From NCBI GenBank assembly GCA_003133665.1, contig PKYK01000023.1:62001-126000 (forward strand): a DNA stretch of 64,000 nucleotides, given 5' to 3'. Below the pieces are notes generated by a model. It was given only the letters and a program-made list of their open reading frames with translations, made no database searches and was not told the origin of the DNA. The DNA comes from Acidimicrobiaceae bacterium (GTDB lineage: Bacteria > Actinomycetota > Acidimicrobiia > Acidimicrobiales > RAAP-2). Below are positions 43,946 through 52,857 of this stretch, piece by piece; the first letter of the stretch is position 1; the number at the start of each line of letters is the position of its first letter. A program made the position numbers and the translations under genes.

Positions 43946-45154
43946 CTAGGACAGTTCGACGGCCGATCTGTCGGCAAAGGCCACCGTGAGCAGGGCCAGT
44001 GAGGCAAAGAGTATCGCGTTTCGAGCAGTGAATGAGTAGGTGATTTCCCAGAATGTCGACGAAATTGGTCTTCGGAAATGAAACCATGGAAAGGTCATTA
44101 TCGCGGCCGCTCCGATGGCGATTCGACCTAGGGGGCTCTTCCAGCCGACCTCAAGGGGCGTGAGGAGCAGGAGCGGCGCGAAGATGAAGTAGTGGTCCCA
44201 CGCCAACGGTGCTCCGATCGCGCTCGTCACCAGGACGAGGGTCATCGCATTCAATTCGAGGTTGCGACGCCATAGCCGCTGAGCTCCGAACAGACCGGCA
44301 GCCACGACGACAACCGAAATCGCGATAGTCCCGACGTCATTGAGCAAGTCAGGCCTGAACGGCGGGCGGCTGAACAGCGCCGCAAAACTCGAACTCGCCG
44401 TCATCGCCTGAAAGGTTGAAAAGTGAGCCAGTTCGGAACCACCCAAAACCAACTTCGAGACATAGGCCGATGCACTCTCGGGCCAGAGAAGCCACGCCAG
44501 TCCGGTAACGATACAAAAAGTGACGATCGCGGTGAATGCGGCGCGCCATTGGCGGCGCATCATCCAGACAACGATGAAGAGACACGGATAGATCTTGAAC
44601 GCGGTCGCCAGGCCAACGAGAATTCCGTTGGCGGGGCCACGTAGCACCAAGTAGTCAACAACAATAAGAGCAAGAAGAAGGGTGCCGGTCTGGCCCCAGG
44701 TGAGACATTCGGTCACCGGAGGGAAGGCGAATGCCGCAATCACGGCAGCCCAACACGCCACTGCAGCAGTGACCGCACGACTCTTGTGAAGATGGCGGCT
44801 GAGCACGACCGCAAAGACGACAACTAGTGCGAGGAGGCTCACGAGGGTCCAAAGGAATGGAAGCAAACCCATCGGTATCCATAGGATCGGCAAGAACAGA
44901 AGAATTGCCCCTGGCGGATAAGTGAATGCCTCCACGCCGAATGGGGAGTAGATGTTTCCTGACGTCCTGAGCGTTTCAAGATTCGTCAGTCGACCCAATA
45001 GGTCATGGTTGGCGCCAAGGTGGGGCGCCACCGAGTTGGTCATTACGAAAGCGGTCGTCAGAAGAGCGAGGACGCCCAGTCCCATGACGAAGCCAACAGA
45101 CCTCTTTGAAAGCGCAATGCTCGAAATGCCAATCACGAACCAACCACATATCAA
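43946..45154 (-). CDS. GT87 (DUF2029) family polytopic glycosyltransferase
   Basis: Membrane protein of about 402 aa with around ten helices. YSPFGVEAFTYPPGAILLFL provides the family's conserved acidic/aromatic loop, and LVGLATAFKIYPCLFIVVWM and APLAWDHYFIFAPLLLL are further GT87 hallmarks. These GT-C enzymes transfer sugars from polyprenyl phosphates to cell-wall glycans in actinobacteria. The start is uncertain: TTG 45154 gives a short extra helix, and GTG 45136 is possible. Only gene between tRNA-like copies 9 and 10. Confidence 0.85.
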   Translation of the reverse strand: MICGWFVIGISSIALSKRSVGFVMGLGVLALLTTAFVMTNSVAPHLGANHDLLGRLTNLETLRTSGNIYSPFGVEAFTYPPGAILLFLPILWIPMGLLPFLWTLVSLLALVVVFAVVLSRHLHKSRAVTAAVACWAAVIAAFAFPPVTECLTWGQTGTLLLALIVVDYLVLRGPANGILVGLATAFKIYPCLFIVVWMMRRQWRAAFTAIVTFCIVTGLAWLLWPESASAYVSKLVLGGSELAHFSTFQAMTASSSFAALFSRPPFRPDLLNDVGTIAISVVVVAAGLFGAQRLWRRNLELNAMTLVLVTSAIGAPLAWDHYFIFAPLLLLTPLEVGWKSPLGRIAIGAAAIMTFPWFHFRRPISSTFWEITYSFTARNAILFASLALLTVAFADRSAVELS

Positions 45155-45199
45155 TGATATCGGTCAGAACACGCGGGGACCATAGCGGCCTCGCACTGG

Positions 45200-45493
45200 G
45201 CGAAGCAGTGCCACTGCCCAGATTGGAGTAGCTGCCAGTCCGATTCAGTCACTGCCAAGTCCTCTTCGGGTGGGACCGTCATCGTTTCCATTGAGGAATC
45301 TGTTACGCCAACGAAGTCAATCGAATCGACTGTCAGCCATCTACTCAGCGGCGAGATCAAGCTTGACCGGATCTCTGAAGACGTCCGCGGACAACCCACT
45401 CCGTCTGACCGGCAAACTCGAATACTAAGCGACAGCCCCAAACGCCGACGAAAGGCTCCCCCGGTGCCGAGGTCGTGATCCGGGCGTCATCCG
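45200..45493. repeat. Type-B flank plus most decayed tRNA-like element, copy 10 (45455-45493)
   Basis: TCTGACCGGCAAACTCGAATA, AAGCGACAGCCCC and AACGCCGACGAAAGGCTCCC align with the flanks of copies 6 and 9. The element is eroded to GGTGCCGAGGTCGTGATCC and GGGCGTCATCCG, with the stem partly lost. The reverse strand still reads LSLSIRVCRSDGVG and SPLSRWLTVDS, akin to the small ORF. No gene between 45494 and 45639. Confidence 0.6.
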
Positions 45494-45639
45494 CTGGCCA
45501 CCCCAGTCGTCAAAGGAGTCAATTGATACGAATTCAGTCTCAAGGGTCGTGGTTAAGGTACTAGTAGAGGTATTTCAAACGCCAGGTTCACTTCAGACTT
45601 GGGTTGTACGTGCCCGAAGGTTATGCCAAAGGTGGCCAC

Positions 45640-47733
45640 GTGACGCCAGAATCCAAACACTCATCAGATCCATTAGAGGACCAAGCCCGCCAGCAGTCCG
45701 CGCGGCGACCGCAGCCCTTCATAGCTTCGCGCCTCGGGGAGGCTGGCTGGTCGGGTCCACCAAGTCAGGATGCTCTGGCAACGATCTTTCCACCAATTGC
45801 CGACTACGCATTTCTCTCCGACTGCGAGAACAGTTGTCTTGTCGCACCAACGGGCGCGATCGAGTGGCTTTGTCTTTCCAAGCCGCATGATCCAAGCGTC
45901 TTTGGAACCATTCTCGACCGCGCTGCTGGTTCATTCCGTTTGGCACCGGTCGACAGCGCGGTCCCTGCTCACCGTCAGTACGTTCCGGGAACGATGGTGT
46001 TGGCCACCACCTGGCAGACCCGCAGTGGCTGGCTAGTGGTGAGCGACTTCTTGGCGGTTTCCCCCTGGTATCGAACTGGGGATCGTTCCGATCTCCATAG
46101 ACGTACGCCCGGGGACTTCGATGCCCGACACATACTCGTACGCTCGGCCGTGTGCCTGCACGGCAATGTCGACATTCTGCTCAGTTGCGAGCCATCGTTT
46201 GACTACGGCCGCTCCGATGCCCAGTGGGAGTACACCGGTCCTTCCTACGACCAGGTGGCGACGACCAATCCCGATTTCGATCGTCTGACCTTGACCGGTG
46301 ACATGAGGTTTGGAATCGAGGGCCGAGCAGTTCGGGCACGTCACCGGCTAACCGAAGGCGAGTCGACGTTCGTCGTGTTGGGGTGGACTGACGAGACGCC
46401 CCCGTCGACTCGAGCAGAAGTTGATGTGTGTCGGGCTGAGACCAGTCGCTTCTGGCGAGACTGGATCGATGGCGGCAAGTTTCCCGATCACCCGTGGCGA
46501 GAGCTCCTCCAACGCAGCGCCCTCACGCTCAAGGGGCTCACCTACGCGCCAACCGGGGCAATGCTTGCGGCACCCACAACCTCACTACCCGAACAACCCG
46601 GGGGTCAGCGGAACTGGGACTATCGCTACACGTGGATCCGCGATGCTGCATTCACGTTACGCGCGCTGCACGTTCTCGGATTCGATACCGAGGCGGACGA
46701 CTTCTTGGCCTTCCTTGGTGACGTTCTCGAGCCGAGGGGCCAGGCCGTTGGCGGCACCGCTCAGTCGAGGGGGAACCTTCAGGTGCTCTATCCCGTTGAC
46801 GGCACGACCGCAGTGTCAGAATCGGAACTTGATCATCTCACGGGCTACTTCGGAAGCCGACCCGTGCGAATCGGGAATGCGGCCTATAACCAAACTCAGT
46901 TCGACATACTCGGAGCGATTGTTGACTGCGTCTTCGAGCACACCCGATCCCGGGATTCTCTGAGTGAACGTGCGTGGCGCATCGTCGTGCAAGCTGTCGA
47001 GACCGCACTTCGATGCTGGGGCGAGACCGATCGGGGCATTTGGGAGATGCGCGGTGAGCCCAAACACTTCACGTTCTCAAAAGTCATGTGCTGGGTCGCC
47101 GCGGATCGCGGCGCACGCCTCGCGGCACTACGGGGGGAAAAGGAACGAGCGGACCTCTGGTGGAACGCCGCCCAGAAGATCCATGAAGATATCTGCGACA
47201 ACGCTCTTAGCGACAAAGGATGCTTCACTCAGTCGTACGGTTCCGATGAACTAGATGCGTCTCTCTTGTTGTTGCCGATGCTCGGCTTTCTGCCACCGCA
47301 GGATGAACGAATTCGAGCAACCGTATTGGCCATCGCCGACGAACTCAGCGATGGTGCTTTTGTCTACCGTTATCGCACGGAGACGACCGACGACGGACTC
47401 GAAGGTCAACCCGAGGGGAGTTTCACCGCATGCTCGTTCTGGCTCGTTTCGGCACTGGTCGAAATCGGCGAACTCGAACGGGCGCGAACCCAATGTGAGA
47501 AGTTGGTCGGCGCCGCGAGCACGCTTGGGCTCTACGGCGAAGAGATCGATCCAACCACCGCTCGACACCTTGGGAATTTCCCTCAGGCGTTGACTCACCT
47601 CGCTCTCATCAATGCGGTGCTGCACGTGATCGAGGCGGAACAGCGACCGACCGGGGCGTCAATCGGGCCTGCGGGGTCGCCTAGTTGGTGGAACGCGGCG
47701 GGACAGGACGGCCGCCCCAACACGATTCCGTAG
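45640..47733 (+). CDS. GH15-family trehalase/glucoamylase-like hydrolase
   Basis: Cytosolic hydrolase of about 697 aa. An N-terminal beta domain (IADYAFLSDCENSCLVAPTG, GAIEWLCLSKPHDPSVFG) precedes the alpha/alpha barrel with QRNWDYRYTWIRDAAFTLRAL, GIWEMRGEPKHFTFSKVMCW (acid Glu) and LYGEEIDPTTARHLGNFPQA (base Glu). Mycobacterial trehalase belongs to this GH15 group, and the otsA gene lies 290 bp downstream, so trehalose is a likely substrate. GTG 45640 has a weak AAAGGTGG site; TTG 45604 and GTG 45610 are alternatives. Confidence 0.85.
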   Translation: MTPESKHSSDPLEDQARQQSARRPQPFIASRLGEAGWSGPPSQDALATIFPPIADYAFLSDCENSCLVAPTGAIEWLCLSKPHDPSVFGTILDRAAGSFRLAPVDSAVPAHRQYVPGTMVLATTWQTRSGWLVVSDFLAVSPWYRTGDRSDLHRRTPGDFDARHILVRSAVCLHGNVDILLSCEPSFDYGRSDAQWEYTGPSYDQVATTNPDFDRLTLTGDMRFGIEGRAVRARHRLTEGESTFVVLGWTDETPPSTRAEVDVCRAETSRFWRDWIDGGKFPDHPWRELLQRSALTLKGLTYAPTGAMLAAPTTSLPEQPGGQRNWDYRYTWIRDAAFTLRALHVLGFDTEADDFLAFLGDVLEPRGQAVGGTAQSRGNLQVLYPVDGTTAVSESELDHLTGYFGSRPVRIGNAAYNQTQFDILGAIVDCVFEHTRSRDSLSERAWRIVVQAVETALRCWGETDRGIWEMRGEPKHFTFSKVMCWVAADRGARLAALRGEKERADLWWNAAQKIHEDICDNALSDKGCFTQSYGSDELDASLLLLPMLGFLPPQDERIRATVLAIADELSDGAFVYRYRTETTDDGLEGQPEGSFTACSFWLVSALVEIGELERARTQCEKLVGAASTLGLYGEEIDPTTARHLGNFPQALTHLALINAVLHVIEAEQRPTGASIGPAGSPSWWNAAGQDGRPNTIP

Positions 47734-47739
47734 CGGCGC

Positions 47740-47775
47740 GTCGGACTTCGACTGGCTCGCGAGCCGAAGTCCGAC
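47740..47775 (+). terminator. Stem-loop terminator after GH15 gene
   Basis: GTCGGACTTCG (47740-47750) pairs perfectly with 47765-47775, and an inner palindrome GGCTCGCGAGCC lengthens the structure. It starts 6 bp after the stop codon. No T-run follows, as is usual in high-GC actinobacteria. Confidence 0.65.
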
Positions 47776-48022
47776 CTCCACCGGTCGTGAGCGCCAACGA
47801 GATTCACACTCCGCCGCAATCTGATGGTCACGGCGGGCCACGTTTGACCTGGAATACCTCGCGGCCAACCGATGACGAGAGCTCTGCGGGGACTTGCTTC
47901 GTTCGTGCGTGGGTTCCGTGGGTCGCCAGTGAGGAGGAGTGAAACGTCGTCATCTGTCCGCAATTGAGTGACCCCGAGTCATGTGGCGAAGTCAACGTTA
48001 GGCTTCCTCTCAAGTACGAGCC

Positions 48023-49483
48023 ATGTTGCAACAAGCCAGCGATCCCGTTGAACCGACCTTGACCGAGGGACGGATATCAAAGTCCGACCCTAGTAGGGCC
48101 GATTTCGTCGTCGTCGCAAACCGCCTGCCGGTGCAACATTCGATGTCCCAGGGCAACGAAGAGTGGCGGCCCAGCCCGGGAGGCCTGGTCTCGGCGCTGA
48201 CGTCGGTCCTGCAAAGTCGTAACGGACTATGGATTGGCTGGCTCGGCGTCTCCGAACACGGAGAGCCCCCTCCCACCTACGAGGGAATACGGCTCAAGGC
48301 AGTCGACATCAGTCGTGAGGAGTACGACGACTTCTACCTCGGATTCTCAAACGCCACTCTGTGGCCCCTGTACCACGACGCCATTCGCGCCCCGACGTTT
48401 CACCGTAATTGGTGGCACACCTACCAAGAAATCAACATGCGCTACGCGGCGGCGGCCGCGGAGGCGGTCACTCCGGGCGGGACGGTGTGGATCCACGATT
48501 ATCAACTCCAACTCGTCCCCAGCATGCTCCGTCAGCTCCGGCCGGACGTTCGAATTGGTTTCTTTCTGCACATCCCCTTTCCACCTAGTGAACTGTTCAT
48601 GCAGTTGCCGTGGCGACGCGAGATCCTGGCCGGTCTGCTCGGTGCTGACCTGATCGGCTTTCAGGTTCACCACGCCGCATCAAACTTCTCTCGCACCGCG
48701 CGCCGTTTGTTGGGAGCAACTGGGACTGACGCGGCGCTCAACTACGACGGTCGCGCCATTCGCGTCGGAGCATTTCCCATCTCGGTTGACAGTGCACAGA
48801 TCATTGCGCTGGCGTCGGATCCGGCGATTCGTGAGCGGGCGCGCGAAATCAGGCGGGATCTGGGCAACCCCGAGATCGTGCTTCTTGGCGTGGACCGCCT
48901 CGATTACACCAAGGGCATCCAGCAGAGAATCAAAGCCCTCACCGAGCTATACGCCGACGGTTCGCTCAGTGGTGGGAAGCACGTGGTGGTCCAGGTTGCC
49001 GTCCCCAGCCGTGAATCCGACGCGCACTACGACCTCGAACGCCACAACCTTGAGCAGGTCGTCAGCGAGATGAACGGAGACTACGGTCTCGTCGGTAGCC
49101 CCGTGATCCATTACCTTCACCAGAACCTCCCCTTCAATGAGTTGCTGGCGCTCTACCTCGCAGCCGACATCATGCTCGTGACACCCTTCAGGGACGGAAT
49201 GAACCTGGTGGCCAAGGAGTACGTCACGTCCCGAACCGATCTGACCGGAAGATTGGTGCTGAGCGAGTTTGCGGGAGCCGCCGCAGAGTTGCGTGGCGCG
49301 TTCATGGTGAACCCACACGATCTCGACGGAATCAAAGAAGGAATCAGACTCGCATTGAAGGCCGGACCTAAGGAGGCCAAGGCGCGGATGTCACGGATGC
49401 GTCGCAAGACGTTGCGCCGCGACGTCTACGACTGGGCCCAGTCGTTCCTGGCAGCGCTGCAACAAGGCAACCCGGACCGATGA
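48023..49483 (+). CDS. otsA: Trehalose-6-phosphate synthase (GT20)
   Basis: Cytosolic GT-B enzyme of 486 aa making trehalose-6-phosphate from UDP-glucose and glucose-6-phosphate. Marks: VVVANRLPVQ, WRPSPGGLVSAL, GLWIGWLG, VWIHDYQLQLVPSML, GFFLHIPFPPSELF, GVDRLDYTKGIQQRIKAL and VTPFRDGMNLVAKEYV. The length is normal for OtsA without a phosphatase domain. The HAD enzyme encoded next on the opposite strand is NagD-like and not a clear OtsB. Confidence 0.95.
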   Translation: MLQQASDPVEPTLTEGRISKSDPSRADFVVVANRLPVQHSMSQGNEEWRPSPGGLVSALTSVLQSRNGLWIGWLGVSEHGEPPPTYEGIRLKAVDISREEYDDFYLGFSNATLWPLYHDAIRAPTFHRNWWHTYQEINMRYAAAAAEAVTPGGTVWIHDYQLQLVPSMLRQLRPDVRIGFFLHIPFPPSELFMQLPWRREILAGLLGADLIGFQVHHAASNFSRTARRLLGATGTDAALNYDGRAIRVGAFPISVDSAQIIALASDPAIRERAREIRRDLGNPEIVLLGVDRLDYTKGIQQRIKALTELYADGSLSGGKHVVVQVAVPSRESDAHYDLERHNLEQVVSEMNGDYGLVGSPVIHYLHQNLPFNELLALYLAADIMLVTPFRDGMNLVAKEYVTSRTDLTGRLVLSEFAGAAAELRGAFMVNPHDLDGIKEGIRLALKAGPKEAKARMSRMRRKTLRRDVYDWAQSFLAALQQGNPDR

Positions 49484-49685
49484 TCACCGGAGCGATGGTT
49501 CATCTTACTAGGCCTGGTTGAAAGACGTGAGAGGCCTCCGCGGTGCCGTCGGGCGACGCAAACCTTCGACGACGAATGGCTTGACCAGAGCGGTCTGAGG
49601 ATCGACACGCACTGTTCTCGTTGATGCGTACGAGGACTGTGGTTCCACGCCCTGGACAAGTGGAACGCCATCTTCGTTACTGACC

Positions 49686-50465
49686 CTAGAGTTCGTCAAT
49701 CAGATCCGCGACCGAGCCAACTACTCTCGAAGGCCGATACGGGAAGCGATCGACGTCGCCTTCGCCGGCGACACCCGACAGAACCAGAATCGTTTCGAGA
49801 CCGGCCTCCGTACCGGCCCGGATGTCGGTCTCCACGCGATCACCGATCATTACGGTGGTGGTGGAGTGCGCCTCCAGAATCCTCAACGCCTCGCGAATCA
49901 TCACTGAATTGGGCTTACCCACGAAATACGGAACAACACCGGTCGCGCGTTCAATCAGGGCGGCCATTGCTCCGCACCCCGGAAGCGATCCGTCGGGTGA
50001 CGGGCCGGTGGGCTCTGGATTGGTGGCCACGAAATGACTTCCGGCTTCAATGAGCCTGGTCGCGGTGGCGAAGTCGTCGAAGGAGTAGTCCTGCGTCTCG
50101 CCGAGCACGACGTAGTCGGGATTCTGAGAGTCTTCGTGGTAGCCAACATCATGAAGAGCGACGTGAAGACTGGTCTCCCCGATGACAAATGCCCTTCCTT
50201 CAGGTCGCTGGGTGTGAACGAATTGGGCGGTGGCCAGGGCTGAGGTCCACAGCTGTTTCTCATCGACCTCCAGACCCATCGACGACAATTGGTCGCAGAT
50301 TTCGCGAGGTGTGAACAAGGAGTTGTTCGTTAGGACCAAGAACGTTCGACCCGTTGATCGAAGGCGCTCCAGGAATCGGTCTGCGCCTTCGACCATCGAT
50401 CCCTCTGCAATGAGAACGCCGTCCATATCGCAGAGCCAACTCTGAGCCCAGCTGTCGTCGTCCAT
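49686..50465 (-). CDS. HAD-IIA family phosphatase, NagD-like
   Basis: Phosphatase of 259 aa. Motif I WLCDMDGVLIAEG (DxD), motif II LVLTNNSLFTPREI, Lys in YFVGKPNSVMIREAL, and motif IV MIGDRVETDIRAGTEAG. The cap is C2-type, as in NagD/PNPase-like enzymes acting on sugar or nucleotide phosphates. ATG 50465 is preferred; the longer frame upstream has no family similarity. The substrate is unknown, and a role in trehalose-phosphate turnover would be speculation. Confidence 0.88.
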   Translation of the reverse strand: MDDDSWAQSWLCDMDGVLIAEGSMVEGADRFLERLRSTGRTFLVLTNNSLFTPREICDQLSSMGLEVDEKQLWTSALATAQFVHTQRPEGRAFVIGETSLHVALHDVGYHEDSQNPDYVVLGETQDYSFDDFATATRLIEAGSHFVATNPEPTGPSPDGSLPGCGAMAALIERATGVVPYFVGKPNSVMIREALRILEAHSTTTVMIGDRVETDIRAGTEAGLETILVLSGVAGEGDVDRFPYRPSRVVGSVADLIDEL

Positions 50466-50960
50466 CCCACCATTATGAACACATAATCTGACTCGCCCGG
50501 ACTCTTGCGAAGTCCCGGAGAGATCGGAGGCGATTCGACGCTGAATCGACGATAGTCCCTGACTACCGCACAACTTCTGGATGGAAAGCTGAACCTGGAC
50601 GTCGGTGCGGAACGTCTCTTCATCCTTCGTTGATGGATTCGACGATTCTCCGTGAACACTGAGGCCGCCAAGAGCCGATTGCCGGAACGAAATCTCGACG
50701 TCGACAATGTCCTAGGCGGTGAGCCGCCAGCGCCTGGTATCAGACCTGCGATGTCTCCCCACCGAGGTGAACCCCGTCTGCCCGTATCCCGTCACCACGT
50801 CTTTCGAAGTCGCGTCCACTCTTCCCGCTCTCGTGGCGAGCCTGCCGTTCGTGGTGAGGAGACGGGAAAGCTCAAGTGCGGCGCACCGTTGCACGCACGC
50901 CGCGACCAGAATCACATTCTCGAACGCACGACCGGTGGCCACCCGCACAATGGAACGGAA
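50466..50960. other. Gene-free stretch between HAD gene and coxE
   Basis: About 495 bp holding only short overlapping frames in several phases. None has a convincing start or motif. No tRNA-like repeat is present. Confidence 0.5.
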
Positions 50961-52178
50961 CTAGGACTCTTCGATTATCGCTCGCACGACATCGGCCAGC
51001 CCGCGCAGTGTGTCTGCCGGAAGGAACCGGTCGCAGTAGGGCAGGGCGGCGGCCATCGACCCGACAAGGGGTTCATAACCCGGGGCGGCCGCCCTGGGGT
51101 TCAGCCAGATCACCCGGTGCGCGCGTCGACGCAGTCGCGACATCGCCTCAGTCATCGCCTCGGGAGGTTCCGAATCCCATCCGTCGGACGCCACCAGCAC
51201 GATTGCCCCGCGAAGCCGATCACCAAAACGCGAGCGCAGTAGCGCTCGAAGATTCGAGGCGATCTTGGTTCCGCCAAAGCGGTCGCTCACCGTTGCGGTC
51301 GCTTTGTCAATGGCCACTTCAGGCGATTTGTGGGCCAGGACCGATGTCAAACGGGTCAGTGTCGTGGCGAAGGCGAACACCTCTGCCTGCGTCGCGAGCG
51401 CGGCCGCGCGCATCAGGTGGAGATACGCCGTGGCATAGCTCTCCATGGACTGACTGACGTCGCAGAGCATCACGACACGACGAGGCTTGGGGACTTGGGC
51501 CACGTAGACCAGATCGATCGGCTCGAATCCCGTGCGCCTGGCCCGTGCCAGCGTGGGTCGCAGCGCTATGCGTCGCCCCGCATGGTGCGGGACTTCCCGA
51601 CGAGAGCGTCGGGTTGGCCAATCCTTCAGCGCGTCGTTGAGCCACGTTGACAAGAGAGCGAGGTCCGCCGCATCAAAGTCAGGAAACGGAGTATCGACAA
51701 GGCCGGCGATCTCGCTCGGAAGTCGTTCGGGGAACACGAGCCCGTCATCATCGTCCTGCTGTTCTCCAGCGATGGTTCGTGGGGAGGTGGTCCACGAAGT
51801 CCCGGTGCCTTCGTCGTCGATGCTGTCATCACCGCCGGGAATCGGTGTATAGGCATCGTCGTCGTTCTTGGGGGTCGGAAGCGCCTGGCGTCGAGCGTGG
51901 GGATCGGTTTGAGTGTGGACCTCGTCAAAGACCGCGCTGAAGACCTCGTCGAAGACCGCGAGGTCACTGGCGCGCTTTAGCAGGCTGATCCGTGCGGTCC
52001 AGTACAGGGCCGCAAGGGCGTCGGGCGGAACCTGCTCCAGCGCCGCGCTGAAGGTTTCCATGTTCGAGAAGCCAACCGGTATGCCGGCCGCGCGGAGACG
52101 CTCAACGAACGACACGGTCAGCGCGGCGCGGTCTACGCCGCGAAGTATGACCGGAGCGTGAAGTGAGTTACCCGACAA
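50961..52178 (-). CDS. coxE: CoxE-like VWA-domain protein
   Basis: Maturation factor of 405 aa. A C-terminal von Willebrand A domain has the MIDAS motif MLCDVSQSMESY, later FGGTKIASNL and VASDGWDSEPP. The N-terminal half is a CoxE-type helical region (FVERLRAAGIPVGFSNMETF) with an acidic linker. With the MoxR ATPase CoxD it helps install the Mo-S-Cu site of CO dehydrogenase. The start overlaps the coxG stop by 11 bp. Confidence 0.92.
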   Translation of the reverse strand: MSGNSLHAPVILRGVDRAALTVSFVERLRAAGIPVGFSNMETFSAALEQVPPDALAALYWTARISLLKRASDLAVFDEVFSAVFDEVHTQTDPHARRQALPTPKNDDDAYTPIPGGDDSIDDEGTGTSWTTSPRTIAGEQQDDDDGLVFPERLPSEIAGLVDTPFPDFDAADLALLSTWLNDALKDWPTRRSRREVPHHAGRRIALRPTLARARRTGFEPIDLVYVAQVPKPRRVVMLCDVSQSMESYATAYLHLMRAAALATQAEVFAFATTLTRLTSVLAHKSPEVAIDKATATVSDRFGGTKIASNLRALLRSRFGDRLRGAIVLVASDGWDSEPPEAMTEAMSRLRRRAHRVIWLNPRAAAPGYEPLVGSMAAALPYCDRFLPADTLRGLADVVRAIIEES

Positions 52179-52815
52179 GGGCGAAGATCACCACCGCTAT
52201 GACGACCACGGCGACGACGACCACCGGAATCAGCCGCTTATACACCGCGCCTCCGGCAATGCTCATGAGGTCGAGCGCTTCGGGCTCCGCCTGCGGTTCC
52301 GGTGGAGCGCTGGGCGCACTTGGCGTCGCCGATCCGGCACCCTCCGGGGTCTCGCTCGTCGGTGCCGTCTGACCGGCAATCAACTTGGCTTCGAGGCAGT
52401 CGACGAACTGTCCGAGCAGCTTCTCCGAGACCTCGATGATGGCCGACTTGCCGAACTGCGCGATCTTGCCCGAGATACTCAAGTCGGTGTCTACCGAGAC
52501 CACCGTGCGATCCCCGTCGGGACGAAGCCCGGCGGTGATCTTGGCCGATGCGTTGCCGGACCCTCGACGGTCGCTCCCCTTGGCCTCGATCACTGCGTGG
52601 TAGTTGGCGTCGTCCTTCTCGATGAATGCCGCCGTACCCGCAAACTCGGAGATGACCGGGCCGACCTTGATCTTCACCTTGCCCATGTAGGTCTCACCCT
52701 CTCGCCCGGTCAACTGGGCGCCGGGAAGGCACGGCGCGATTCCGGCAAGATCGGTGAGCACGGCCCACGCTTCGTTGATTGGAACGCCAACGGTGAATTC
52801 GTTCTTGATCTCCAT
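52168..52815 (-). CDS. coxG: CoxG-like SRPBCC protein with C-terminal membrane anchor
   Basis: Protein of 215 aa that recruits CO dehydrogenase to the membrane. The SRPBCC domain spans residues 1-145 (FTVGVPINEAWAVLTDLAGI, PCLPGAQL, VKIKVGPVISEF). A Pro/Ala/Glu-rich linker and a terminal membrane helix (LIPVVVVAVVVIAVVIFALVG, split by one Lys-Arg before it) follow. ATG 52815 follows AGAGGAA. In mycobacteria and others CoxG binds quinone or lipid; that detail comes from the family. Confidence 0.92.
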   Translation of the reverse strand: MEIKNEFTVGVPINEAWAVLTDLAGIAPCLPGAQLTGREGETYMGKVKIKVGPVISEFAGTAAFIEKDDANYHAVIEAKGSDRRGSGNASAKITAGLRPDGDRTVVSVDTDLSISGKIAQFGKSAIIEVSEKLLGQFVDCLEAKLIAGQTAPTSETPEGAGSATPSAPSAPPEPQAEPEALDLMSIAGGAVYKRLIPVVVVAVVVIAVVIFALVG

Positions 52816-52857
52816 GTTGATTTTCCTCTTCTCAAATGACGGCACCCGCCGTCGGAA

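Noticed and set aside
11708-45493. Classical integron attC sites
   Set aside because: No GTTRRRY core or R/L box pairs were found and no intI gene is present. The hairpin is T-arm-like.
48023-50465. OtsA plus HAD gene read as an otsA-otsB pair
   Set aside because: The HAD protein is NagD-like (HAD-IIA, C2 cap) and lies on the opposite strand; OtsB belongs to a different HAD subgroup.
50712-50948. Reverse frame of 78 codons between the HAD gene and coxE
   Set aside because: Competing frames on both strands and no motif; insufficient to call a gene.
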